Shown here one piece after another: positions 27,836 through 36,291 of a stretch of 64,000 nucleotides of DNA. The stretch covers positions 1,240,001 to 1,304,000 of the forward strand of contig CAVURU010000003.1 of assembly GCA_963744005.1 (NCBI GenBank), given 5' to 3'. Below the pieces are notes generated by a model. That model was not told where the DNA came from. It made no database searches and was given only the letters and a program-made list of their open reading frames with translations. The position numbers were made by a program, and so were the translations under genes. The stretch comes from Palsa-504 sp963744005 (GTDB taxonomy: Bacteria; Actinomycetota; Actinomycetes; Streptosporangiales; Streptosporangiaceae). The number at the start of each line of letters is the position of its first letter. Within the stretch, counting starts at the first letter, position 1.

Positions 27836-29452
27836 CTAAGAGCCGCGGGTGATCTGGGAGTTCCTGAGGGTGGCGAGGAGGGGCGGGCCGGGGGGTGCGG
27901 CCGGGGCGGTGAACACGAAGGGCAGTCCGCTGGCCAATTGGCTGGCGGTGCAGATGAGCTGCGGGGACATCATGAACGACCAGCTGGAATCGGCCACGCA
28001 GGCCCGCACCCCGGTCCGTTCGGCCTGGACCAGGAAACCGGTCACGTCGATCCAGGCGTCGTGGTCGAAGCGGATGACGACGGTCTGCCCGCCGGCCTGA
28101 GCGGCGACGGCCCGGACCGCGCCGGGCAGGGCCGCGTCGGTGTCCTGGGTGCTCACCGCCGTGGCGGGCGCGACGGCGAACGCCGCGACGGCGGCCGCGG
28201 CCGCGACGGCGGCCAGCGCGGTACCCAGCGGCGCCGGCGGCGCGTGCACCGCGGCCACGGCGATGACCAGCAGGGTGAGGATGGGCGCGGAGAAGTAGAA
28301 GTAGCCGATGTAGGACTGGGACAAGGTGTCGACGCCGGCCGCGACGTAGGCCGTGAACGCGACGGTGGAGACCACGTTGACGGCCAGCACGGCGGCCAGG
28401 AAGCGGCGCAGCCGGCCCCGGGTCAGCCAGGCCGCCGCGGCGATGGCCACGGCGTACAGCACCACCGGCACCAGGGCCGCAGCCCACAGCCGGCCGCCCT
28501 GCCACCAGTACCACAGCACGTACCGCGCCACCGGCCTGAGGCCGTGGCCGCCGGCCCGGGCCGAGCTGCCGTAGGAGAAGTAGCGGCCGAAGTCCCCCGG
28601 CCAGTGCAGGATCAGGTTGGCCACGACGGGCAGCGCGAAGACGGCGCTGATCGCGGCGACCGGGACCCAGGCCCGCGGCCGGGCCAGGGCCCGCAGGCAC
28701 GGGCGCAGCCCGTACTGCCGGGCCAGCGCGGCCGCTACGGCGGCCAGGACGACCGGGACGATGAGCAGGAAGCAGGCGTGGCCGTGCAGCAGGAACCAGC
28801 CGGCCAGCGTGAGCAGCCACAGGTCCCGGACCGCGCCGGCCGCGACCGACGCCGCCGCGGCCAGGAACACCAGGTAGGCCGGGACGTACATCCACGGCAT
28901 CCAGTCCAGGCTGAGGATGGACGGCTCGGTGGCGACGAAGCCGAGGAGCACGGCCAGGCAGGCCGCCGCGCCGCGCACCGACCGGGTCCAGCCGTACATC
29001 ACGGCGGTGAGCATCGAGGCGAACGCGCTGTTCAGCACGAAGACGGCCAGGACGTGGGCGTTCCACGCGGCCGGCACCAGGTGCAGCGCGTCGGCGAACA
29101 GCCACTGGCCGGCCGCCTGCACGTACAAGAAGGCGGGGCCGGGATGGTTGAAGCCTTCCCGGGAGTAGTTCCCGATGAGCAGCGTGCCGTGCATGGCCCG
29201 CTGGATCAGGATCGAGTTGGCCCCGGCGTCGCCCTGCTCGTAGAAGGCCGCGGCGAACAGGAACCGGCTGCGGATGACGAGCACGGCCAGGACAATCGCG
29301 AACGGCGCGGCCCAGACCCACCAGGGGCGGCGCCGCGGGGCCGGGCGCGAGGACCGGCCCGCGGCGGGCTGACCCGGGGACGGGCGGCCGGCGGCCGGGC
29401 GCGGGCCGTCACCGGCGGCAGGCGCCGGTGATGCGGTCTGCGGCCCGGCCAT
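27836..29452 (-). CDS. GT-C-like polytopic membrane protein
   Basis: This 538-residue protein has about ten to twelve hydrophobic segments after a basic, proline-rich N-terminus. The first outer loop carries EQGDAGANSILIQRAMHG and FNHPGPAFLYVQAAG (about 75-115). The acidic residue there and the overall layout resemble GT-C transferases of the PMT/ArnT type, which use lipid-linked sugars on the outer face. A distant likeness to the ELPQY family (D-x-x-AN-x-I/L-L and M-L/M-HG) is visible. The stop-to-start gap to the epimerase gene is 27 bases, so it is part of the same operon. The donor and acceptor are unknown. Confidence 0.7.
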   Translation of the reverse strand: MAGPQTASPAPAAGDGPRPAAGRPSPGQPAAGRSSRPAPRRRPWWVWAAPFAIVLAVLVIRSRFLFAAAFYEQGDAGANSILIQRAMHGTLLIGNYSREGFNHPGPAFLYVQAAGQWLFADALHLVPAAWNAHVLAVFVLNSAFASMLTAVMYGWTRSVRGAAACLAVLLGFVATEPSILSLDWMPWMYVPAYLVFLAAAASVAAGAVRDLWLLTLAGWFLLHGHACFLLIVPVVLAAVAAALARQYGLRPCLRALARPRAWVPVAAISAVFALPVVANLILHWPGDFGRYFSYGSSARAGGHGLRPVARYVLWYWWQGGRLWAAALVPVVLYAVAIAAAAWLTRGRLRRFLAAVLAVNVVSTVAFTAYVAAGVDTLSQSYIGYFYFSAPILTLLVIAVAAVHAPPAPLGTALAAVAAAAAVAAFAVAPATAVSTQDTDAALPGAVRAVAAQAGGQTVVIRFDHDAWIDVTGFLVQAERTGVRACVADSSWSFMMSPQLICTASQLASGLPFVFTAPAAPPGPPLLATLRNSQITRGS

Positions 29453-29479
29453 CGCGGCAGGTGGTGCCGGGACGGACGG

Positions 29480-30505
29480 TCAGATCGTCCCGTTCTTGAT
29501 GGCCTCGTCGATCCACGGGATGACCTCGTCGATCATCGCTTCGAGGCTGGTGGTGGCCTCGAAGCCGAGCAGCTTCTTGGCCTTCTCCGTGTCGGGCACC
29601 CGGCGCTGCACGTCGAACTCGAACGGGTCGTCGTGAACGAGCCGGAGCGGGACGTCGTCGCCCTTGACCTTGCGCCAGATGAGCTCGGCCAGCTCCCGCA
29701 CGGTGGTGCTCTCCGCGGTGGACAGGTTGAAGTCCTCGTTGAGGGCGTCTTCGTGCTCCATGGCGGTGACCACGCCGGCGGCCAGGTCGCCGCCGTAGGT
29801 GTAGTGCCGGATCTGGTCGCCGCTGCCCAGGATGTGCAGCGGGTCCTGGCCCTTGAGCACCTTCTGCACCAGGTCGGGGACGACGTGGCTCATGGCCAGC
29901 TGGACGTTCCCGGACAGGATCTGCTCATCGCCCAGGGCCCGGCTCTCGCCGATGCCCACGCAGTTGAACGGGCGCAGCAGCGTGTAGGGCAGCTCGTACT
30001 GGTCCCAGGCGGCCTTGGCGAAGTACTCCACGGCCAGCTTCTGGAAGCCGTAGGACGACAGCGGGGGCGGGATCTCGCGCTGCTGGCCTTCGTAGGAGGG
30101 CCACTCATCCGCGCTCTCGAAGACCATCGAGGACGACAGGTAGGTGACCTTGCGCAGCTTGCCGTCGCGGTGCGCGGCGATGGCGGCGTCGCAGGAGGAC
30201 GCGATGATCCGCTCGTTGGTGGCGAGCAGGTCATAGGCGTAGGTGTGGAAGTAGGAGATGCCGCCGATCATCGCCGCCCCGGCGATGAAGTGGTCGCAGT
30301 CGGCCAGCAGCCGCGTCATCAGGTCGACGTCGCGCGCGTCGCCCTCGACGAGCTGGTAGCGCGGGTGGTCGTCGTAGGACTTGCGGACCTTCCCGTACTT
30401 GGAGAAGTTGTCCACCCCCACCACCGCGTAGCCGCGCCGGAGCAGCTCTTCAACGACGTACCCGCCGATGAACCCCGCCGAGCCGCTGACCAGAACCTTC
30501 TGCAT
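29480..30505 (-). CDS. NAD-dependent epimerase/dehydratase (extended SDR)
   Basis: This 341-residue extended SDR has the Rossmann motif GSAGFIGGY (residues 8-16), an SSS catalytic-serine region near residue 125 and the YGFQK catalytic Tyr/Lys pair. It resembles UDP-glucose or UDP-galacturonate 4-epimerases and related dehydratases. With the dehydrogenase two genes upstream, it could interconvert a uronic acid or aminouronic acid nucleotide. The ATG at 30505 has a GAAGGGAT site. It sits in the minus-strand operon between GT2 and the GT-C-like gene. Confidence 0.85.
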   Translation of the reverse strand: MQKVLVSGSAGFIGGYVVEELLRRGYAVVGVDNFSKYGKVRKSYDDHPRYQLVEGDARDVDLMTRLLADCDHFIAGAAMIGGISYFHTYAYDLLATNERIIASSCDAAIAAHRDGKLRKVTYLSSSMVFESADEWPSYEGQQREIPPPLSSYGFQKLAVEYFAKAAWDQYELPYTLLRPFNCVGIGESRALGDEQILSGNVQLAMSHVVPDLVQKVLKGQDPLHILGSGDQIRHYTYGGDLAAGVVTAMEHEDALNEDFNLSTAESTTVRELAELIWRKVKGDDVPLRLVHDDPFEFDVQRRVPDTEKAKKLLGFEATTSLEAMIDEVIPWIDEAIKNGTI

Positions 30506-30533
30506 CGCTATCCCTTCTTGGTGGCCGGGCGCT

Positions 30534-31289
30534 TTACTGTTTCTCCTGGGCCGCTTCGCCCCGGGACCGGATCTGCTCTGCGGTCAGCCGGGGGCCGAAG
30601 GCGAACCGGTACCAGCGCAGGTACTGCGGAATCCAGCTGGCCACGCGGAAATTGGATTCTCCCGCCTGCCGGTCCAGCCAGATGGTGGGGATCTCCGCCA
30701 CGGGCAGGCCGAGGCGCTTGGCCTTGGCGGTCAGCTCGATGCCGATCTCGAATCCGTGCCGCGAGTCGATGCCGACGTTGCGCACGAACTCGGTCGAGTA
30801 CGCCTTGAACGAGTTGGTCGCGTCCCTGGTGCCGGTGTGGGCCAGTACGCGCAGCGACCGCCCGGCCGTGCGGGACAGGAACCCCTTGAGCACCGGGCCG
30901 CCGACCTGCTGGCCGCCGGGCATGTACCGGGACGCGGCGGCCACGGCCACGCCGCGCTCGACGAGCCGGGCCAGCTCGTCGATCTGCCGCGGGTCATCGC
31001 AGCCGTCGGCCATGGTGACCACCGTGACCGGGGCCGCGGCGGTGTCGATGCCGAACCTGATCGCGTTGGCGGGCCCGCGGCCGTAGGTGTTGACCAGGCA
31101 GCGGATGCGCGGCTCCTTGAGCGAGTACTCCGCCACCACGGGCACGGTGCTGTCCTGCTCGTCGTCGACGACGACGAGCACCTCGCACTGGAGGTGGACC
31201 GACTCGAACAGCCGGTCCAGGACGGGCACGATCTGGTCACCCTCGTTGTAGGAGGGGACCACGACCGAGACCCGCGGCTCTTCGCTCAT
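30534..31289 (-). CDS. GT2 family glycosyltransferase, dolichol-phosphate-mannose-synthase-like
   Basis: This 251-residue protein begins with VSVVVPSYNEGDQI and has the GT2 acidic motifs (VVVDDEQDST near residue 38, MADGCDD near 90). The short length and cytosolic fold fit polyprenyl-phosphate sugar synthases, which charge a lipid carrier for GT-C enzymes. No C-terminal membrane helices are seen. The ATG at 31289 overlaps the stop of the dehydrogenase gene (ATGA), indicating tight coupling. It probably supplies lipid-linked sugar to the neighbouring GT-C-like proteins. Confidence 0.85.
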   Translation of the reverse strand: MSEEPRVSVVVPSYNEGDQIVPVLDRLFESVHLQCEVLVVVDDEQDSTVPVVAEYSLKEPRIRCLVNTYGRGPANAIRFGIDTAAAPVTVVTMADGCDDPRQIDELARLVERGVAVAAASRYMPGGQQVGGPVLKGFLSRTAGRSLRVLAHTGTRDATNSFKAYSTEFVRNVGIDSRHGFEIGIELTAKAKRLGLPVAEIPTIWLDRQAGESNFRVASWIPQYLRWYRFAFGPRLTAEQIRSRGEAAQEKQ

Positions 31290-32500
31290 ACGCGCACGCC
31301 CTGGCCCAGGATGTTCCAGATGTCGGCGACCGGCTTGCCGGTGGCCAGGTCCCGGTACTCGGGGTGCGGCGCGCCGATGACCAGCAGGTCCGAGGCGGCG
31401 ATGACCTCTTCCAGCGGGCGCAGCGCCGGGTCGACGGTGACGTACGGGTCGGTGGTCATTACGCTGTCCGCCTTGAAGGCCAGGATGCGCTTGAGCTTGT
31501 AGGACAGGCTCGACCTGATGTCGTCCGAGCCGCCCTTGAAGGCCATGCCCAGGATGCCCACCTTCATGGAGGCCAGGTCGTAGCGCTGCTCGAGCTTGGC
31601 TACCACGTACAGCGGCAGGCCCTCGTTGATGGCCATCGCGGTGTGGCCCAGGGCGAAGTTGTTGTGGTTGAACGCGGCGAGCTGCATCGTGTCCTTGAAC
31701 AGGCACGGCCCGGCGGCGAACCCGGCGGCCGGCATGTCAGCGGCCCGCGGGTAGTCCGCGGCCAGGCCCTGGCGGATCTTCTCGAAGTCCAGGCCGCGGT
31801 CGTTGGCCATCATGTACAGCTGGTTGGCGGTGGCGAACTTGATGTAGCGCCAGACGTTGGTGAACAGCTTGGCCAGCTCGGCTTCCTCGGGCGTCATCGG
31901 CACGATGGTGTCGGTCAGCAGGCCGAACAGCTTGGCCGCGCGGTCCAGCGCGACCGAGGAGCGCGCGGAGACGATCTGCGGCAGCTCGAACAGCTCGGTC
32001 ATGGCCTTGCCCTCGGCGATGCGCTCGGGGCAGAAGGCGACCTCGATCTGCCGGCCGAAGCCGGCCACCATCTTCTCGACCAGGGCGGTCACGCCCGGGT
32101 AGACGGTGCTGCGCAGGATGAGCAGCTGGCCGTCCCGCATGTACTTGGTGCAGCCCTCCAGCGCGTTCGGGATCGCGGCCTGGTTGGGGTTGAGGTGCTC
32201 GTCGACCGGCGTGCCGATGACGACCACCACGTGCTCGGCGGAGGCCACGATGGACGGGTCGGTCGAGGCCTCCAGCCGCCCGGCCGCGATGGCCCGCTGC
32301 AGGACCTCCTCGGCGCCCGGCTCGGCGAAGGGCATCCGGCCCGAGTTAACGGTCTGGACGGCGGTCTCGCTGACGTCGTAGATGCCCACCTTGGCGCCGC
32401 GGTCGGCGAAGGCGATGGCGAGCGGAAGGCCCACGTGGCCGCCGCCGCCAATGACTACGACCTGGCGGTCAAACTGGCCAGATTCCGACGTACCACTCAT
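31286..32500 (-). CDS. Nucleotide-sugar 6-dehydrogenase (UDP-sugar dehydrogenase)
   Basis: This 404-residue enzyme has an N-terminal Rossmann motif GGGGHVGLPLA (about 18-28), the VIGTPVDEH block, and the catalytic-cysteine motif AGPCLFKD (about residue 265). A C-terminal UDP-binding domain follows. Family members oxidise UDP-glucose or UDP-N-acetylmannosamine twice to the uronate. The usual GPCLPKD has Phe instead of Pro. The ATG at 32500 has a GGAAGG site, and the upstream open extension to 32944 looks non-coding. It is the first gene of the minus-strand operon that runs on through GT2, epimerase and GT-C-like genes. Confidence 0.88.
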   Translation of the reverse strand: MSGTSESGQFDRQVVVIGGGGHVGLPLAIAFADRGAKVGIYDVSETAVQTVNSGRMPFAEPGAEEVLQRAIAAGRLEASTDPSIVASAEHVVVVIGTPVDEHLNPNQAAIPNALEGCTKYMRDGQLLILRSTVYPGVTALVEKMVAGFGRQIEVAFCPERIAEGKAMTELFELPQIVSARSSVALDRAAKLFGLLTDTIVPMTPEEAELAKLFTNVWRYIKFATANQLYMMANDRGLDFEKIRQGLAADYPRAADMPAAGFAAGPCLFKDTMQLAAFNHNNFALGHTAMAINEGLPLYVVAKLEQRYDLASMKVGILGMAFKGGSDDIRSSLSYKLKRILAFKADSVMTTDPYVTVDPALRPLEEVIAASDLLVIGAPHPEYRDLATGKPVADIWNILGQGVRV

Positions 32501-32714
32501 CGAGTACCTTCCGATTTTTCCCCTACCGGGTCGCCCCGGCGCCCGCTTGACGCCCCACCATACCGCTCCCTCGTGACGCACGAGTTTCGTACGCGGCGTT
32601 CGGTTTTTCGCTCGCGAGCTAGCCCATTGATGTGTACAGGCGGTAACGAGATGTGTCCCGCTGCTACCCTCAGTCAACACTAAAGACGTCTGGCGGGCAC
32701 ACGGGGAGTACAAA

Positions 32715-34349
32715 GTGGGCGATAACGAGGTGGACACGCTCGTCGCCGCGCCCGAGGCCGCGCCGGCCGCTGACCTCCGGGAGGGCCCGGACTGGCTGCG
32801 GCGGCTGGCCGGGCCGGCGGTGTTCGCCGCGGCAGGCTTAGCCCTGTTCGCCGCGTACCTGCGGCAGGCGCGGACCGTCACCCTCACCCCGGCGGGCGCG
32901 GCCAACGCGCTGCAGGCCTGGGACATGCTGCACGGCAACGCCATGCTGCGCGGCTGGACGGTGCCGGACGTGTCGTTCTACACCACCGAGCTGCCGCAGT
33001 ACCTGCTGGTGGAACTGGCCCGCGGGCTGAACCCGGACGTGGTGCACATCGCCGCGGCCATCAGCTACACGCTGATGGTGCTGGGCGCGGCGCTGCTGGC
33101 CCGGGGGCAGGCGGGGGGCCGCGAGGGCGCGGTCCGGATGCTGATCGCCGCCGGGATCATGCTGGCGCCGTCGCTCGGGCCGGGCAGCGCCGCGCTGCTG
33201 TCGGGCCCCGATCACGCCGGCACCCAGGTGCCGCTGCTGGGCATCTGGCTCCTGCTGGACCGGGCCCGGCCCCGGTGGTGGATCCCGCTGCTGGCCGCGG
33301 CCGGCCTGGCCTGGGTCCAGGTCGCCGATCCGCTGGCGCTGGTCGAAGGGGTCGTGCCGCTGGTGGTGGTGTGCACGGTCCGGATGTACCGCCGGGGCGG
33401 CGCACTGCGGGAGAACTGGTATGAGCTGTCCCTGGCGGCCGGGGCGATCGCCTCGGCCGGGGCGCCCCCGGCCGTGCTGGCGCTGATCCGTCACCTGGGC
33501 GGGTTCACCGCCCGGCCGGCCGGCGTGGCCTTCGCGGTCGTCAGCACCATGTCGGCCAACGTGTGGTCGGCGGCGGAGAGCGTGCTGCTGCTGTTCGGCG
33601 GGGACTTCTCCGGCGCCCGGCTCGGCCCGCACGCGGCCGTGACGCTGCTGCACCTGGCCGGAGTGACGCTGGCGGCATGGGCCACCGCGCGGGCGCTGCG
33701 CCGGTTCGGGCGCCAGGACCTGATCGTCCAGGTCCTGGCCATTACGGCGGTCGTGCTGCTGGCGGCCTACGTGCTGCGCGGGACGCCGGACGCGACCGGC
33801 AGCGCGGCCCAGATGGCCGGCCTGCTGCCGGTGGGGGCGGTGCTGGCCGGGCGGCTGCTGGCCGGGCCGCTCATCCGCGGGCGGCTCATCCCGGCGCTGG
33901 CGCTGATCCTGGCCTGCTACTCGGCCGTCTTGGTGCACGACTCGGCCCAGCCCTGGCGGGCCGATCCGCGCGAGCAGGTGGCGGCGTGGCTGGCGGCCAG
34001 CCAGCTGAGCTACGGGCTGGCCGCCAGCGCCGACGCCGACGCCATCACGCTGGACAGCGGTGACCGGGTCCTGGTCCGGCCGGTGAGCCAGGCCGGCGCC
34101 GCGCTGGCGCCGCGGGCGTGGCCGGCCGAGGGTTCCTGGTACGACCCGGCGCGGCATGACGCCACCTTCCTTGTGCTGCCCCGGACCTGCCCGGCGGGCA
34201 CGGCCGGCCGGTGGGCGGGCGTGGCGCAGCGGACGTTCGGCCTGCCGGCGGCGCGGTACCAGGTGGCCGGCTACCAGGTCCTGGTCTGGTCACAGAACCT
34301 GCTGCCGGGCCTGGCCGCCGGGCCGGCCACGGCACCCGCAGGGTGCTGA
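32715..34349 (+). CDS. Polytopic membrane protein, ELPQY family paralogue 3
   Basis: This 544-residue protein has the family marks AWDMLHGNAMLRGW and DVSFYTTELPQY (about 70-97), about ten hydrophobic segments, and the C-terminal SWYDPARHDATFLV and YQVLVWSQNLL. Unlike the other three copies, the residues aligned to the first-loop NSD/GSD motif are TPAG, so a putative catalytic Asp is missing. The copy may be inactive or divergent. The GTG start at 32715 has an ACGGGGAG ribosome site. That sequence is complementary to the CCCCGT in the hairpin RNA at 4.3 kb. It diverges from the dehydrogenase operon. Confidence 0.72.
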   Translation: MGDNEVDTLVAAPEAAPAADLREGPDWLRRLAGPAVFAAAGLALFAAYLRQARTVTLTPAGAANALQAWDMLHGNAMLRGWTVPDVSFYTTELPQYLLVELARGLNPDVVHIAAAISYTLMVLGAALLARGQAGGREGAVRMLIAAGIMLAPSLGPGSAALLSGPDHAGTQVPLLGIWLLLDRARPRWWIPLLAAAGLAWVQVADPLALVEGVVPLVVVCTVRMYRRGGALRENWYELSLAAGAIASAGAPPAVLALIRHLGGFTARPAGVAFAVVSTMSANVWSAAESVLLLFGGDFSGARLGPHAAVTLLHLAGVTLAAWATARALRRFGRQDLIVQVLAITAVVLLAAYVLRGTPDATGSAAQMAGLLPVGAVLAGRLLAGPLIRGRLIPALALILACYSAVLVHDSAQPWRADPREQVAAWLAASQLSYGLAASADADAITLDSGDRVLVRPVSQAGAALAPRAWPAEGSWYDPARHDATFLVLPRTCPAGTAGRWAGVAQRTFGLPAARYQVAGYQVLVWSQNLLPGLAAGPATAPAGC

Positions 34350-34407
34350 GGGGACGTACCCGGCAACCTCGGGGCCTGGGCCCGGCTGGCCTACTAGGCT
34401 GCCGTTC

Positions 34408-36264
34408 ATGACGCACGAGCAGGTGGCCGACCGGCAGCAGCAGGCGGCCGGGCGGGCCGGGCGGCTGCGCGAGACGGCCGGGCGGCCGTGGGCGCGGGAG
34501 CTGGCCGTGCTGATCGGCTTCCTGGTCGCCGGGATCGCCGTGACCTGGCCGCTGGCCAGCTACCTGACCGGCGCCAAGCTGCCCTCGACCCGGGACGTGG
34601 CCGTCTACGTGTGGGACCTGTGGTGGGTCGCGCACCAGGTCGTCCACCTGCACAACCCGTGGTCGACCACGTTCATGGCCGCCCCGGTCGGCCTCCAGCT
34701 GGCCTACCACACGCTGGTGCCGCTGCTCGGCGTGGTGATGCTGCCGGTCACCCTGGCCTTCGGCCCGTCGGCGGCGTACAACCTGCTGGTCATCGCGCTG
34801 CCCGGGCTCTCGGCCTACGCCATGTACCGGGCGGCCCGGCTGTGGCTGCCGAGCCGCACCGGGGCCATCGCGGCGGGCGCGTTCTTCGGCCTGTCGGGCA
34901 TGGTCACCTACCAGGGCTGGTACCACCTGAACATCGCCTACGGCACGCTCTTCCTGCCGGTGACCCTGGAGGCGGCGGTCCGGCTGCGCCGCAAGCCCAC
35001 GCTGGCCCAGGCCGTGATCCTGGGCGCGGTGCTGGCTGCCTGCCTGCTGGTCAACCAGGAATCGGCGGTGATGGCGCTGATCCTGGCCGCGCTGGTGCTG
35101 ATCGGCTGGCTGGTCCGGTCCGGGTCCGTGGCGGTGGCCCTGACCCGGCTGCGGGCCGCCGCGATCGCCGGCGCGGCCTTCGTGGTGCTGGGCAGCGCCC
35201 AGCTGGTGGCCATGTTTCACCAGACCCGCTCCAGCGGGACGGTGACGCAGGCGACCTGGCTCGGCTACACGTCCTGGGTGGCCAACGTGAAGGACCTGTT
35301 CGCGCCCTCCCCCCGGCTGGCTGACGACCCGGGAGTGTCCGGCCTGGGCCACTTCTACTACTGGCAGACGACGTTCGAGAACCTGAACACGTTCGGCGTC
35401 GTGCTGGGCGTGCTGGCCGTGACGGGCCTGATCGTCAGCTGGCGGCGGCGCAGCGCCTGGCTGCTGGCGCTGCTGTGGGCGGGCGGCGCCGCGCTGGCGC
35501 TGGGCCCGGTGCTCAAGGTCGGCTACCGCACCTTCGTGCCGCTGGCCCAGCACTGGAACGGCCTGCGGGTCTCGGCCCTGATGCCCTACACCTGGTTCAT
35601 CCGGGTGCCGGGGCTGTCGATCTTCCGCGAGGCCGACCGGATGACGCTGCTGGCGCTGGTCGGCGCGGCCCTGCTGGCCGGGGCGGGGGTGGACTGGCTG
35701 GTGCGGCAGGCGCGCCGGGTCGACGGCGGGACCGCCCGGCGGGCCTGGCCGGCGGCAGCCCTGGTCGTGGTGGCCGTGCTGGGGATCGCCGAAGCGGGCT
35801 GGCCGGGCAGCCCGCGGGGCGTCCCGGCCATGCCGGCGACACGGGCGGCGCTGGACGGTCCCATCGCCGCGGATCACTCGGGCTCGGTGGTGGTGGACGT
35901 GCCGTTCGGCCAGTACGTGGTCCCGCAGTGGGGCGAGAACCCGGACGCCCGGGCCATCTTGATGGCCACCGAGGACGGGCATCCCCGCGCGTTCACCTAC
36001 TCATCCTGGGTGCCGACCAAGACGCTGGCCGCGATCCAGCGGAACCAGTTCTACTGGCAGCTCAACCAGGCCCAGCACGGATGGGCCCGGAGCCCGGCGC
36101 AGATCGCGGCGGCCCGGGCCGACCTGCGCAAGCTGAACGTGGGCTGGCTGCTGGTGTGGCTGCCGGACCCGAGCCCGGCCCTGAAGGCCTACCTGGCCGG
36201 CACCGGGTTCCGGTTCGCGTACCAGGCCGACGGCGCCATGGTCTACCGGCCGTCCGGGAGCTGA
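34408..36264 (+). CDS. Large polytopic membrane protein, GT-C/YfhO-like
   Basis: This 618-residue protein has about twelve hydrophobic segments, a first outer loop with STRDVAVYVWDLWWVAHQV (about 65-85) and a soluble C-terminal domain (about 480-618) that holds DVPFGQYVVPQWG and ends NVGWLLVWLPD. The topology resembles YfhO-like and GT-C membrane proteins that decorate cell-wall polymers. The ATG at 34408 has no clear ribosome site, so leaderless or coupled translation is possible. It follows paralogue 3 by 58 bases on the same strand. The exact role is unknown. Confidence 0.7.
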   Translation: MTHEQVADRQQQAAGRAGRLRETAGRPWARELAVLIGFLVAGIAVTWPLASYLTGAKLPSTRDVAVYVWDLWWVAHQVVHLHNPWSTTFMAAPVGLQLAYHTLVPLLGVVMLPVTLAFGPSAAYNLLVIALPGLSAYAMYRAARLWLPSRTGAIAAGAFFGLSGMVTYQGWYHLNIAYGTLFLPVTLEAAVRLRRKPTLAQAVILGAVLAACLLVNQESAVMALILAALVLIGWLVRSGSVAVALTRLRAAAIAGAAFVVLGSAQLVAMFHQTRSSGTVTQATWLGYTSWVANVKDLFAPSPRLADDPGVSGLGHFYYWQTTFENLNTFGVVLGVLAVTGLIVSWRRRSAWLLALLWAGGAALALGPVLKVGYRTFVPLAQHWNGLRVSALMPYTWFIRVPGLSIFREADRMTLLALVGAALLAGAGVDWLVRQARRVDGGTARRAWPAAALVVVAVLGIAEAGWPGSPRGVPAMPATRAALDGPIAADHSGSVVVDVPFGQYVVPQWGENPDARAILMATEDGHPRAFTYSSWVPTKTLAAIQRNQFYWQLNQAQHGWARSPAQIAAARADLRKLNVGWLLVWLPDPSPALKAYLAGTGFRFAYQADGAMVYRPSGS

Positions 36265-36267
36265 CCC

Positions 36268-36282
36268 GCGGCTGCGAGCCGC
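36268..36282. terminator. Short hairpin between convergent genes
   Basis: GCGGCT/AGCCGC (36268-36273 / 36277-36282) with a three-base loop lies in the 27-base gap between two convergent stops. It could serve both directions. Confidence 0.4.
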
Positions 36283-36291
36283 TTCCCGGGG

